Source: Oxytricha trifallax
Taxonomy: Eukaryota > Ciliophora > Spirotrichea > Sporadotrichida > Oxytrichidae
NCBI GenBank assembly: GCA_000711775.1
Contig: ARYC01001928.1
Span: forward strand, 1 to 64,000
Direction: 5' to 3'
DNA: 64,000 bases
The notes below the pieces were generated by a model. That model was not told the DNA's origin. It did not search any database and saw only the letters and a program-made list of their open reading frames with translations. A program made the position numbers and the translations under genes. This document shows positions 47,863-59,676 of the stretch, piece by piece (positions within the stretch are counted from its first letter, which is position 1; every line of letters begins with the position of its first letter).

Positions 47863-48938
47863 ATTGATAAAATAGATAAAAATAGGAAATTTAAGAAATA
47901 TAAATTAATATTACATATATTAGCAAATTACAACTGTCACGAATTAGGAGTATCATTAATCATATTTTGATTTAAATATTTAATTAATTAATCTTTTAAT
48001 ATAATATAATTAGTGGTCTAGTGGGCGGTTGGTCTGGCAGGGTCTTTAGCAGACCACTTTTGTAATATATATATTTAATTTAATAAATTAATGTTTTACA
48101 GATGCGTTGACTGCACTAATTACTGCTCTAGACACTAGACATTACTCCGGCACTCTCTCAGACCACGGACTGATGCTGTCATTTAGTCACATTCTCCTCT
48201 TTTTCACTGGCTAGAAATCTTCCATTGAGGAAGCGTGCAACCATCGCCGCTGTCAATGGGAAGGCCTCCTCCCCACTCTATGTGGGAATCTCAGATAGGC
48301 AGAGTAGACACCGAGCCTTAAAGGCATTGGCATCTTCGGGGTCCATGCTATTGAAGGGCAGAGTATTCTAAGTGATTACAGTAAAGCAGCCAATTTACTT
48401 GTATTCCACTCCGCCGTACTTCTGCTCAATTGCCATCCCTAAGGGAACGATCAGTGTAGACCTAGATGTGACTGGACCTCGAAATTCGGCTAGTCATCAC
48501 GCGCTGGCTCTGCTTCCAGAGCTCCGAGCTTCCCACATTCTGCACCTGTGATATGAATAAGTGGCGGTTGTGAGACATTATTCTTACTTTTCTTTCAGAG
48601 TCCTCCGCGTTGATATAAGTCTATAGTGGCCTCTCAATCAATTGAATATACGTCTTGGTTGTCTCCGGCATGTTGAATCCATTAGCAGTCAACGCATCTG
48701 TAAAACATTAATTTATTAAATTAATTATATATATATTACAAAAGTGGTCTGCTAAAGACCCTGCCAGACCACCTGCCCACTAGACCACTAATTATATTAT
48801 ATTAAAAGATTAATTAATTAAATATTTAAATCAAAATATGATTAATGATACTCCTAATTCGTGACAGTTGTAATTTGCTAATATATTTAATATTAATTTA
48901 TATTTCTTAAATTTCCTATTTTTATCTATTTTATCAAT
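47863..48938. mobile_element. 1.08-kb foldback element nested in the TBE, ATT target duplication
   Basis: The tips ATTGATAAAATAGATAAAAA and its reverse complement end the element; ATT lies on both sides (47860-47862 and 48939-48941). Arms of about 245 bp (to about 48110, and from about 48690) include GCGGTTGGTCTGGCAGGGTC. The core of about 580 bp is GC-rich (near 50%), with no convincing ORF. The tip matches that of the foldback at 51269-52406 (ATTGATAAAATA). It inserted into the TBE after the TBE landed. Confidence 0.75.
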
Positions 48939-48967
48939 ATTATAATAAAATATATCAGCAAACTAAA

Positions 48968-50411
48968 ATGAGCGCTAACTTTTGAGAAGAGCGGCATTAC
49001 TTGGATCAAGCCAATAAAAATTATAATTCCAGCAACCAAGAAAAGTAGAGACTAGAGACGCTTGTACTCAGTGGACCCTACTTATGACAACTTTGACCAG
49101 TCTAGCTTTGAGATTTAAATATAAATGAAGTAGGAGGTTATCAAAGAAGCTATTCAAATTGAGAAGGAGGTTAAACAACCAGCCATAGAGCATTAATCAT
49201 TACAAGCCAAAGTAGACAATTTATGCAAAGAATGAAATAAATTTTTCCTCAACAAGTCAATTTGCAAGAGACATTTGAGAGATATATACAACGATTAGCC
49301 TAGGTTATATCTAAGACATTAAAAGAAGGATTGCAAATATAACTGTGAGTTCTGTGATAAGCCATATTTCTCATACTAGAGACATCAAAGTGCACTTAAA
49401 GAAAAAGCAATAATCAAAGTTTTGTCTTTATTCATGAACCTACAGGAAAAATATTCCTATAAAAAAAGAAGATCAAGAAACCCAGTGGAGTCTCTTAGAG
49501 TTGAAGTCTAGAAGTAAGTTAAAATGAAGAAAGCAGTCAAGAACTATTCCAGTCTCTGAGATCAATAAAATCATAGTTAAAATAGAGGCAATGAAGATTC
49601 CTATATTAAAAATTATTGACTTAGATTCTTGCCTAGAAAGCTACCTTACCCTTGAAGATAAAATTGAGAAGAGAGTAATTACTGATGACTAATATGCTTA
49701 CAAGATATATCCTTTCAATTACTTCCTTGCTGATGGCAAGTCCCAAATGGAATTTGCTAATGAGTATTATGCTCTCTAAAAGGCAAAGTTAAATGAGTAC
49801 AAGCATATCATCTAGCTTGATGCTATTTTACTTGGTAAAGATCATGTTGCATTTAGACTTCCTCTACTTGAGATGAATTACATAGAATTTTTATCAGACA
49901 ATAGATACTAAAGATAAATTGGCTATATCGTGCAGCAAATAGTTGAGGGTATTAAAGAGCTTCACTAGCTTGGCTATGTTCATCGAGACTTAAAGCTAGA
50001 GAACATTATGATAAACTTTCAACCGCTTAGAATTTATATCATTAATTTCAACAAAGTTCAAAGAGTGCATAACTCTGCATTAGGCAATTAAATGGTATTC
50101 CTGGATATTTCCTAGAGAGAGAAGATTGGAGAGTTGGAGAAGTTTAATGGGTTATCTGGGATCTAGCAATAATAATAATTAAGAGTGACATGCCAAGAAA
50201 CGATTACTTTAGCTCCAAGGGTGAGAAAGATTCTGAGTATAGAATCAACCAATACCTCGATAAAAATAAAATAAATGGAGGTCTCAGAGAACTTGCATAT
50301 TCAACTAATATCAAGCCAAACAAAGAAAAAATCAAAAATCAACTTAGAAAGATAAAATTCAGAGATCTACCACATGACTTTTAGCTTATGTTTGTGTGTG
50401 AAATATTTTGA
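48968..50411 (+). pseudogene. TBE zinc-finger/protein-kinase gene (57-kD class), frameshifted
   Basis: The first frame carries two finger-like motifs, LCKE then NKFFLNKSICKRH (a TGA sits where the second Cys is expected) and NCEFCDKPYFSY then RH. A frameshift near 49530-49550 leads to the kinase: PILKIIDLDSCLESYL, a helical part ending HIIQLDAILLGKDHVAF, QQIVEGIKELHQLGYVHRDL and the catalytic loop HRDLKLEN. The DFG position reads NFN, so Asp for metal binding is lost. A second shift near 50180 gives MPRNDYFSSKGEKDSEYR to TGA 50409. In TBEs this gene is of unknown role; here it is a pseudogene, and the domain order ZF-kinase is diagnostic. Confidence 0.85.
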
Positions 50412-50461
50412 AAAACTCGCTTGTTATACTCACTTAAATTACTAATATTTAAACATTAAAC

Positions 50462-50551
50462 CCCTACATAAACCCTATTAAAACCGTAATAAAGTGTGCA
50501 CTAATTGTCTACTTTTATCAATCAAACTACTGAAAGGGTTTTTGAGTTTTG
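50462..50551 (-). repeat. TBE right terminal inverted repeat
   Basis: The reverse complement of the left repeat, ending GGGTTTTTGAGTTTTG next to AGT. Confidence 0.8.
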
Positions 50552-50760
50552 AGTGCTTAACAGACACTGCAAGTAGAGTAGACTCCAAATTTACGATACA
50601 TAGATTTATAAGCTTAAGATCTTTGATTAATTATACTTGGCTTGAATGAAGTTCTTTGGAGTGAATGAAGATATTCATAAAATGCAGATTGAGAGAAAGA
50701 AATGTTAAAAGATCGTGGAGCTGCTGAAGAAAGAAGGAGTTAATATGTAAACTTATCTAT
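50552..50760 (+). CDS. MDSs of the TBE-split gene (right part)
   Basis: Right after the TBE the frame reads CLTDTASRVDSKFTIHRFIS, LRSLINYTWLE, continuing the left MDS once AGTG copies are joined. A second block about 50650-50760 reads MKFFGVNEDIHKMQIERKKC and KIVELLKKEGVNM. The 9-bp TGAATGAAG is repeated 19 bp apart (50643/50662) and may be part of another junction. A charged helical end; no named family. Confidence 0.5.
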
Positions 50761-51268
50761 AAATTCTTTAAAAATGGTATATTTGTATAAGTAAAAATAT
50801 ATTATATAAATTATAATATTCGTTCAATTAGAATATTAATATCTAATAGTCTAGGCTAGAGAGAGAAAGAACATTCCAAACAATAATGAAAATACACTCA
50901 AGATGGGATAAATTAATTTACGCAAAATGTTAGATCAAACTTTAAATTTAAAAGTTTAAAGATGACTCAAGATAAAGCAAAGAAATCAATTTGAAGAGGA
51001 AAAGAAAATAATAGAATTTTTAATTAAATGATAACCTGAAAATCAAAATGTAATGATAAAAAGAGAATTATATTTCAATAAATTATAGGTTTCAATCAAT
51101 AATAATTATTATATTGCAAAACACTAAATGAGATAAAGACTAGATTTATCTAAATTAGTATCTTATTTTTAAATAAAAATCTTATAAAAATAAATTTAAT
51201 AAAATAATTTCATGTATATATATACACTTGAATATATTTTCGCTTCGATATTCAAATTCTTTTTTATT

Positions 51269-52406
51269 ATTGATAAAATATAAAACAATAGGTAAATTGA
51301 CATAATGTTAATGAAGATTAAGAATGCTTTGAGTGTAACTGTCATGTTTTTAGTAAGCTTTTAATACTAATCAGGTTTAAAAAAAAGATTAAATTAATGT
51401 GTAATTAAATAACAGTAATTAAATTAAAAATGTACAGTAATTGGCCATAATAATGTACGATTTGTACTTGGTACATTTAATTAAATTATTAAATTAGTTT
51501 TTATATTAAAAAGTGTGTAATGTACCATGTACCGTTTGTAAATTCATATATGACATAAACCGTACAAATAACAAACCTCAATTATAAATTTCCAAAGATG
51601 TGATGTGTAATGTATTTTAAGTTTTAATTAGTTAATATGATGTCTGCACTATTGTCTAAACCCCTTAACATGATCCACTCTATCCACCTCGCGCCGGAAC
51701 AACTATGTGTCTCTATCTCCCGCACATGTGACTGAGTTGCACCGTATATTGTCTTATCTAGGTCGTCCGTGCTACTAGGGCCTCTTTGTTGCCGGTCTTA
51801 ACAAGCACTTTTAGATGTCTATTGCACTAGCTTGCCGATTTCGCATCTTCCACACTTAGATTCATTAATATCGTAAACTACAGTAGCCGGGTTCTGCCCT
51901 AGTAGCACGGACGACCTAGATGAGACAATATACGGTGCAACTCAGTCACATGTGCGGGAGATAGAGACACATAGTTGTTCCGGCGCGAGGTGGATAGAGT
52001 GGATCATGTTAAGGGGTTTAGACAATAGTGCAGACATTATATTAACTAATTAAAACTTAAAATACATTACACATCACATCTTTGGAAATTTATAATTGAG
52101 GTTTGTTATTTGTACGGTTTATGTCATATATGAATGTACAAACGTACATGGTACATTACACACTTTTTAATATAAAAACTAATTTAATAATTTAATTAAA
52201 TGTACCAAGTACAAATCGTACATTATTATGGCCAATTACTGTACATTTTTAATTTAATTACTGTTATTTAATTACACATTAATTTAATCTTTTTTAAACC
52301 TGATTAGTATTAAAAGCTTACCAAAAACATGACAGTTACACTCAAAGCATTCTTAATCTTCATTAACATTATGTCAATTTACCTATTTGTTTTATATTTT
52401 ATCAAT
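51269..52406. mobile_element. 1.14-kb foldback element with ~500-bp near-identical arms
   Basis: 51269-51782 is almost the exact reverse complement of 51896-52406, apart from small indels in AT runs; the unpaired centre is about 115 bp. The arm ends nearest the centre are GC-rich (CCACCTCGCGCCGGAAC, GTCACATGTGCGGGAG). The tip ATTGATAAAATA equals that of the foldback nested in the TBE. The flank is ATT on the left and ATC on the right, so the duplication is imperfect. Near-identity of arms shows recent origin or arm conversion. Transcripts would form a very long hairpin. Confidence 0.75.
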
Positions 52407-53519
52407 ATCTCTATTTTAGGTTCATGTCTTTTTTTTAAAGTCAACCATTCTAAATAAATATTAAACTGATTGATGATTCTCATAGGTTTATAGTTCCTAC
52501 TTCTCTTATATAACTTTAAATATTAAAAATAATCTTAATTCAAGCATGGTTATCTATGTTCATTAATTTTTTCTCATATGTATTTTGAGAAAATTGTAGG
52601 GATCGCAATCAACATTTACTAAATTTCAACTCTTAAGAAGGTTGTTATTCACAGATGTATTGGGAATGTTTATATAATGTTTGATCACTTAATTTAAAGG
52701 TTTCTGGCCTAACTGATTGCTTATCTCATCCACTTACTTTTTCTTCTCATTAACATTTCTTTTTCTTTTATGCGAAATATTTTTATTTAACTTTTTTATT
52801 TTTTGTGCTTTATCTAGTTCTACAAATTATTATATGTTGTCCCTATATTTCCTTAATTTCTTCTCAACTAACTCTAGGATGACATCGTTCGCATTAATTT
52901 GTTTGATTTGTATTAAGATTCTTTAATTCTTTTTGAGATGTCTTTTGAAGTTAAGATGACTATTTTCTTCAGTTTAAGATTCATTCCTATCACATTCATC
53001 TTTACTTATAATAATGCTACAAATTGTATATATTCAAATATAAATATATTTGAAAATTAATAATGATAGCATTTATTTATGTTATCATTATTGTATCTCA
53101 AATTTTAGGTTGGCAATTTGTCTTTTCTTACTTTTAGTCCATGTTTTCTTTTCCTTCACAGAGATACTGTATATTTAACATGTACTAATATACAAGTTAA
53201 CTTTAAAATCCTTACTATTTGTAATGCATTCAAGTCTATTTTTAAACTTACAATTACAGTCATTCATAAATAAGTTTCAGGCTATATGATTTTTATATTC
53301 ATTTTAAACATTCTATAACCCTATAAATTGTCGAGGTAATTGATGCTAATTAATTAGTATTCTACAAATTCTATAATTTTCCCTTAATAAATTCACGGTA
53401 ATAGTTTTAATTGATAAAAAAATATAAAAAAATACCAGAGCTTCTTGCTAACAAAAGATTAATAGCATTGGTGACAGTTTACTCCCTTAAAATACTTATT
53501 AAGATTATTCCTATTGAAT

Positions 53520-54093
53520 TTACCTTTTTATGATTGTAGAATTTGTTAAATAATATTGTAATTGAGGACGTATCAGCACCGTGTCAATTTCACTATAATT
53601 TTTATGTTCCAGAATGAATACCTTCTATTTGTAAATTCACCAGTTATCCCTTCTTCTCTTTTGTTGAACCTCCTTATTGATGCTTTAATGTACACCAAAA
53701 CCCTCATTAGGTCAACATGTGAGCACTATTCTCATTGAATCTATTCTAGAAGTTTCTCGTTTTCAACAGCTTGCTTTTATTTTCCTGGATATTTTTATGA
53801 TAAATGTCACTCTAATTTTACTAAGAGATATATATTATTTACAACAACTATTGTATTCGTTATATCTGGGCAAAGTAAACTTGGTCTTACTTAATAAATT
53901 GAATTATATTTCCTTAATATATGAGGCTGAGTTTAATTAATTAGGCATCCTATTTTCTTAATGTTTTAGAATTCTAAAATATGAAGAAAGTTAATCTAAG
54001 AAGGTGTTTTTTTATTAAAAAACCATATATATATATCCATTATTGATTAAAAAATAAATGACACATTTTAAAAGAACAAAGGTAACTTAATGA
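53520..54093 (+). CDS. Coding-like segments, unknown product
   Basis: One frame at 53545-53705 reads EDVSAPCQFHYNFYVPE, IPSICKFTSYPFFSFVEPPY and CFNVHQNPH with two TGAs between the pieces. Another from about 53674 to 54093 reads MLQCTPKPSLGQHVSTILIE, RFQQLAFIFLDIFMIN and LYLGKVNLVLLNKLNYISL, uninterrupted for about 140 codons. GC rises modestly. They may be parts of one gene in different frames. No family recognised. Confidence 0.3.
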
Positions 54094-54099
54094 TTAAAA

Positions 54100-57000
54100 C
54101 ATCCAGCCCAAAATTTTCACCCATATTATGATAAGGCAAAGAAGACTAAAACCTTATAACAAATTACATTAAAAAATAATGATGTTAAGTCAAATAGTCA
54201 AGATTAAAAATTTAGGTAGAAATTATCAAGAATATAAAATATTGCAATTAGGTCTTAATGAAGAATAGATAAAATATTAAAATTTTAATAATATCATAGA
54301 AAAAGTAATATTAATAAAGGTATAATTTTTTAATAAAATTATCCGAGTATTATAAGTTTGTCTGAAATTATAAATGTGAATCTTAAAGTCCCTAAGATAA
54401 ATATTGCCTCACTCTGGAACGTAATTGTCAATCAAGTTAGAAATATTTAGTAATTAAAATTTATTATTAAATAGCATGATTCATAACAATATAGAAATAA
54501 AGAGAAATTAAAGAATTAAATATTATTCCAAAATAACTTTAAGTTTTAATCATGATCGATTTATTTATAAAGATTATTAATTATTTGCTGCATTTTTTGA
54601 ATAATATTTCGCTCTTTTTATAGAACTACTATATAACTTAAAACTAATAACAAATCAGTTATTTTATTTAAAAAAGCAATGATTATAGATGAAATATTAA
54701 TTAAAAAAGTCATTTTAAGGATAAATTTAAATAATATAATGAATTCATTAATAGAAGTAATTTTATGACTTGCTTACTCTTTAATTAAATTATCTAATGG
54801 AATCGTTAGAAATTTTACATTCACTGACATCCAGTAATTTTTAATTAATTTATTGTATAAAAAATGTTTATAATGATACAGTAGATCTAGAAAATTAGAT
54901 GTATCTTAAATTTATCTTGAAGTAATAAGCAAAAGAGTTTTTTTTAAAACCCTATAATAATCTATTTTTAAAAAGATTGATTAATTCTAATCTCAATAGG
55001 ACACCATATAAAAAAAGTTTAAAGATTAGTCATGAATATTTTCTAAACATTAGACCTTCCAATCTATGAAAATCTTTATTATATAATTATTTAAATAATC
55101 GTATTAGTAGTCAATATAAATCAGTTCTTAAAACTCAGTGTCAGTATCTAAGAATAATATGAAAATATTTTTATTTGAAAAAAAAGTTGAAGCATATTTA
55201 TCAAAATGTTTCGTTTTGAAACTAAGTTCCTTTTAAATTGTACCGTTTGTTTAATTTAAATATACAAACCAAATTAAGTCAGTTACTTTACCTCTATAAA
55301 TCACTTAAAACAGCTAGAGCCATTTTAATTCAAGAATTATTTAGTTATGTTTTATTTATAATAATCTGTGATCCTGAGCTTACTTATTAGTTTTATTCTT
55401 CTAATTTTCAAAGAAATTCTGCTTAAGTATTTCTAAATTATATTCATTAGTTATTGTGGAAATGTAAATCTATAAGACTAAGCTTTCCTTAAAGATAAGT
55501 CATGCCACTATGTAATTGAGAAATATAATTTTAGAAATCGGCTAAAAAGTGTAAATGAAATATAATCTAGATTAAGATACAACAGTCCCTAAAATTTTAG
55601 TTATAATTATTTTAAATTGAAGGTTTTATTCATACATTCAATAAACATAAACAAATATATATGTTTATTTATACATCACTTATAGTTGTTATAAATTCCT
55701 GCTTGTTTTTTTTATAATTATTTAGTTATTATTGTTTTCAATTAAGGTTCTCTATTTCTTTGTGTAAATATATAATTGTTTATTTGTCTTTTTAAGCTAA
55801 CTATGATTAATATAGCTAAATTTATTTAATCTATGTTTAATTTCATAGTTCAATTATCAATAATTTCTAAAATTCTTTTTGTCGAAACAACTACTTTAAC
55901 ACTGATACATTTGTTATTTATGAATAAGTTGTAATCATAGTTTGTATGATTTCTATTTTTTCATCCTTTCTTAAAGTTCATTTTAATTGTGTAATTTTAT
56001 TGTTGCCACAAGATTTAAAGCATAAGATTATTAATGTAATTTTTAATTTTTGATAAACTAATAATTAGACTAGTTTTAATTCTGAATATTTTTTCCTTTT
56101 ATTTAAAGCTAATCTTGTTGGCATTACTATTTTATTTGAATAAAACTAAATGCTTGAAACATTATAGGTTGCCTATCAATTTTATTTTTTATTATAATTT
56201 TAATGATTTTAACCTTACAATTTTTATGGATTTATAATATTTTTTGTCGTTGTTATTTAAACTAAATAATCCTCTACGTTCCCAATTTTTTAATCAAGTT
56301 CTTAATTTATTTATAATTTAATTAAGAATTTCCTCATCTATTGATAGTTTTGATTTTTATTATAACTTCTTAATTGAATGAGAGAGCTAATTTCAGTATT
56401 TAATATTTAAAATATTGCTCAGAAAAGCTGTCTTTAATTTTTATTATAAAGGCATTATTAAGTAAGTTAATATAAATGTTACAAGTAACCTTTCTTTAAA
56501 TATTTTAATTATATTTATTTGGTAAATTTTGGGTTTAGTCTTAATTATTTTACCTGTCTGCTTTCTAAAATTTACTTTGTTATTTCTCATTATTTTCAAC
56601 TTTTTAATTTTCTAATTTTGTACAAAAAATATCAATTATAATTATCTTTTTAAGAGTTTGTTTAATAATATTGTTTTGTCAGAACTTAAAAATAATATTA
56701 ATAACAAATTGAAAATTAAAAAAAAAAACATGACATCTCAACTTCGTTAATAGATACCTTTGCTTTTACTAAGATCTAATGACACTAAGCCAACTGAATA
56801 ATCATTAATTTATGAGTCATTCATAAACTTTCTAGAATAATAAATATATCAAAGAATAAAATTAGGAAATTATACATTTAAAATGTTAAGGGTATAGAAG
56901 TTTGCAATTCTTAAATGAAGAAATCCTTAACAGAAGAATGACATTGGTTTATAACTTCCCGGGAATTAGATTATTAGCATTCATCAATTAAGGAAAATGA

Positions 57001-57780
57001 AATTATATAAATGATAAAATCGGAATAGTTAAATTACTCCACATAATTAGTTGAGAGCAATTTGTCTAAATCATGTTATTTAATTCAAAAATGTAAAAAA
57101 ATATATCATGAACCTTATGAAAATAAAAAAATAATAAAAAATTTAAAGTGAAAGATTTTAATAATTTAGATAAATAATTAAAACTAATAATACCAACAAA
57201 AATGTATTATTCATTGACGAAATAATAGTCTTTAAATCCTCTAGATATCAGTTTAAAGCATGTTCTAATAAATATTGAAATTACTGAGCTGGGAATAAAG
57301 TATTTAACTATTTTAGCATTAATTTGTCAGCTTTGACTATAGATTAGAGCATTATTGTACATAGTACAAATAGTTATTGAAATATAAGATTTTAATAACT
57401 AATTAGCTGACACTAAATATGAATTAAGTTTTCTCTAAAAATATGAATTTTAGACATCTCTTTTTTAATTCATATTTCTTCCTTAAAATTAACTTTTTCA
57501 TATTCTTCATTTGAGAAATATAGACTTTTAAACTTAATCCCCCGTAGTTTCTCTAAAATAGAACAGAAAAAACTAACTTTCACTATTTTGGCAATATTCT
57601 TGATAAAATTAGAGATCAAAATCCTTAAAAAAATCTGTTTCAAGAATAACAATAATAAAGATTTTCAAAATTCTCAAGAAGGATCTTCAAAATTATTATA
57701 AAGATCAGAAATTATGTTATTTATGGATAAGTTTAAATTAAATATATAAAAATAAGCCTAAAAATAATAAAAATAATAAT
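54100..57780. other. Very AT-rich tract, no gene seen
   Basis: Mostly above 80% A+T with poly-A and poly-T runs (for example 56716-56730). No coding island. Confidence 0.4.
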
Positions 57781-57849
57781 GTGATCACACTGAGGTCTCT
57801 GGGGACCCCCGATCTAAAATTTATGTTAATATATAAGGGACAAGCCCTT

Positions 57850-58560
57850 TTCAATTAAATGGTGCCATCATGTGACACTCTGAAACTACTGCTTGTGTTC
57901 ACTTTCTTTTCTATTTCTTGATGATTTTCTTGCTCATTGTCAACCTGTTCTTAGTCATCTTCACTTTACTTGTCAGAGAATATTTGTTAATATATGTAAT
58001 CTCCTCAACGAAGGTTAGGTTTTCCATTGACTCTTCTTTTTTGTCATTGATGAGTTAATTATGTGAACGAAAGAGTATTAGAACCTTAAATTGAGACTAT
58101 TTATTCTTAATTACTAGAAAGTTGTATGTCCTAGACCTCTGGATGTTGAGTATTGATTTAGCAAAAAATAGTTTTGTATGTGTATTCTCTTTGGGTATTT
58201 AGTATAGGAAGTGATTTGTAAGCCTTCTAATCTTGCTTTCTCTACATAGTAATAGAATCGAGAGAAAACAAAGATATGCGGTTTTGTTGGTCGGGTCTCT
58301 GGGTTTTCTATAGGAATTCTAATGTTTACTTTTAAGGAAAAAGAGTAAAACCAGGTTTAAATAATTCATTAAGTATCACTGGCTTGTATTTAGGTTTGAG
58401 GAATCCACAGTTGATATTGGGAAGCTGGGGACTATTATTATTATTGAATAGTTAGGTGTTTTATGTTTAAGAAAATAAAGGGTTCCAAAATTGAGAGTCG
58501 ACCTAAGGCTATACTAACTCTTATTTTGATTATTAAATACGGAGTTATCGACTAGTTTAT
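57850..58560 (-). other. Left-end Q-rich coding region of the 4.7-kb element
   Basis: The minus strand carries a long Gln- and Pro-containing reading (KPKYKPVILNELFKPGF, TLEFLQKTQRPDQQNRI, YTYKTIFCQINTQHP) and near the end an acidic coiled stretch (EQVDNEQENHQEIEKKVN). It looks broken in a few places. No domain recognised. Confidence 0.5.
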
Positions 58561-58950
58561 AGGAGACTGAAATTTTTAATATATTATGGAGAAAAAAAAT
58601 AATTAAAAAATATAACTGGGAATTAAATTTAAATTCATAATCCTCCTCCTAATATCATTGCATTAATCTGTAAAATTATATAAAATAAGTTAATAAAATT
58701 ACTTGCAAAAAAAGCTCTTATGAAATAGCTTGTAATAATTCATTCCTAATGGGAATTAATTATGATTTTAATAATTAAATTAACTTTTATCTTAACATAC
58801 TTTATGACACAACAGTGTTTTGTAATATTGTAACGCAAAAATTACAATTATATTAAAAAGTGATTTTTTTTGAGGTAATGAGGAGCTAGGTTCGTCCAAC
58901 ACATCTACTCGGAGGTTAACTTAATAAAAAGCTACCTACTTCTCTCTCTA

Positions 58951-59676
58951 ATGACAATTTATTCGGCACATATTGATTGGGCATTCGGTCGCACGACTGA
59001 TAAAATAGCTTTAGTGACGGAATGGGACATATGTTCTAATTTGTGCTATGAGGACACCATCCTTCCATAAAAAAGCGAAATAAAAGGTATGAAATTACTA
59101 ATTGGTTAGTAAACTCTAATGATTAACTATGTCATTAGGGTGGATGCCCTTTCTTTCGCAGATTAGGAGTAAATGAGGAAGGAAGCTAAGTTAGTGAAAA
59201 AAACCCAAAACTTGGCTGAACAAGCATAGTTGACAGATACCTGTAATTGTGGCCTAAACTTTAACACTAAAAGTAATTAAGATTCTCTGAGGAAAATAAG
59301 GTTAGGAACTATCTAGAATTAATATAATTGTGTGGTAAACAAAGTTGGCGTAAAATTTTTTCAAAAACTAAAGTATGTAGAATATTTCTTTATATTAAAT
59401 CCTTAAATTCTCAATTAGATCATGATCCTATTTTCGCCTTTTTGTTTAAATTTAGACCTCCTTCCCCATATAATAATCATTCCTTTTTAGTTTTTTCTTC
59501 TCTACTTCTAAATTAAACTCCTTATAACATCTCGATCACATAACCCTTTCAAACTTAGAAAATTTTTTATAATTATAACAAAGAAATATTTTCACTTCAC
59601 AGATACTTTCTATAATTAAGGTAATTATATGTTTAAAGATATTTAGGATCATATTTTAATAATCAATAAAAAATGA
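58951..59676 (+). CDS. 241-aa ORF of the 4.7-kb element
   Basis: ATG 58951 to TGA 59674 with Gln-coded TAA/TAG. The N part is GC-richer and convincing: MTIYSAHIDWAFGRTTDKIA, VTEWDICSNLCYEDTILP, MINYVIRVDALSFADQE, LVKKTQNLAEQAQ, then a Cys pair DTCNCGLNFN. The last third (after about 59340) is hydrophobic and AT-rich (IIIIPFQFFLLYF) and may be a membrane part or frame read-through. No family recognised. Confidence 0.5.

Larger units (their letters stand above)
45660..50551 (+). mobile_element. TBE-type transposon, frameshifted, with nested foldback
   Basis: The terminal inverted repeats are about 90 bp: the left starts CAAACCCAAAACCCTTTCAG, and the right, read inward, CAAAACTCAAAAACCC then TTTCAGTAGTTTGATTG. 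The outer part is a degenerate C4A4-like telomeric repeat, the hallmark of telomere-bearing elements. The target duplication is AGT (45657-45659 and 50552-50554), an AnT site as known for TBEs. Gene order: transposase, a middle ORF, then zinc finger/kinase. The nested foldback (47863-48938) accounts for the extra length; without it the element is about 3.8 kb, near the usual 4.1 kb. Transposase and kinase genes are frameshifted, so this copy is probably inactive. Confidence 0.85.
45636..50555 (+). other. TBE-containing IES, pointer AGTG
   Basis: AGTG at 45636-45639 and 50552-50555 brackets 20 bp plus the whole TBE and one AGT target copy. Removing one AGTG and the interior removes two TGAs and joins the flanking coding frames. 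TBE-bearing IESs are known in oxytrichids. The 4-bp pointer is short, so the exact cut could differ by a few bases. Confidence 0.55.

Noticed and set aside
52717-52926. 69-aa Phe/Leu-rich plus-strand ORF
   Set aside because: Low-complexity T-rich DNA; no composition change and no continuation in the ciliate code that looks coding.
59328-59516. Separate 62-aa ORF
   Set aside because: It overlaps the longer 58951-59676 frame of the element, which has better codon content in its first part.
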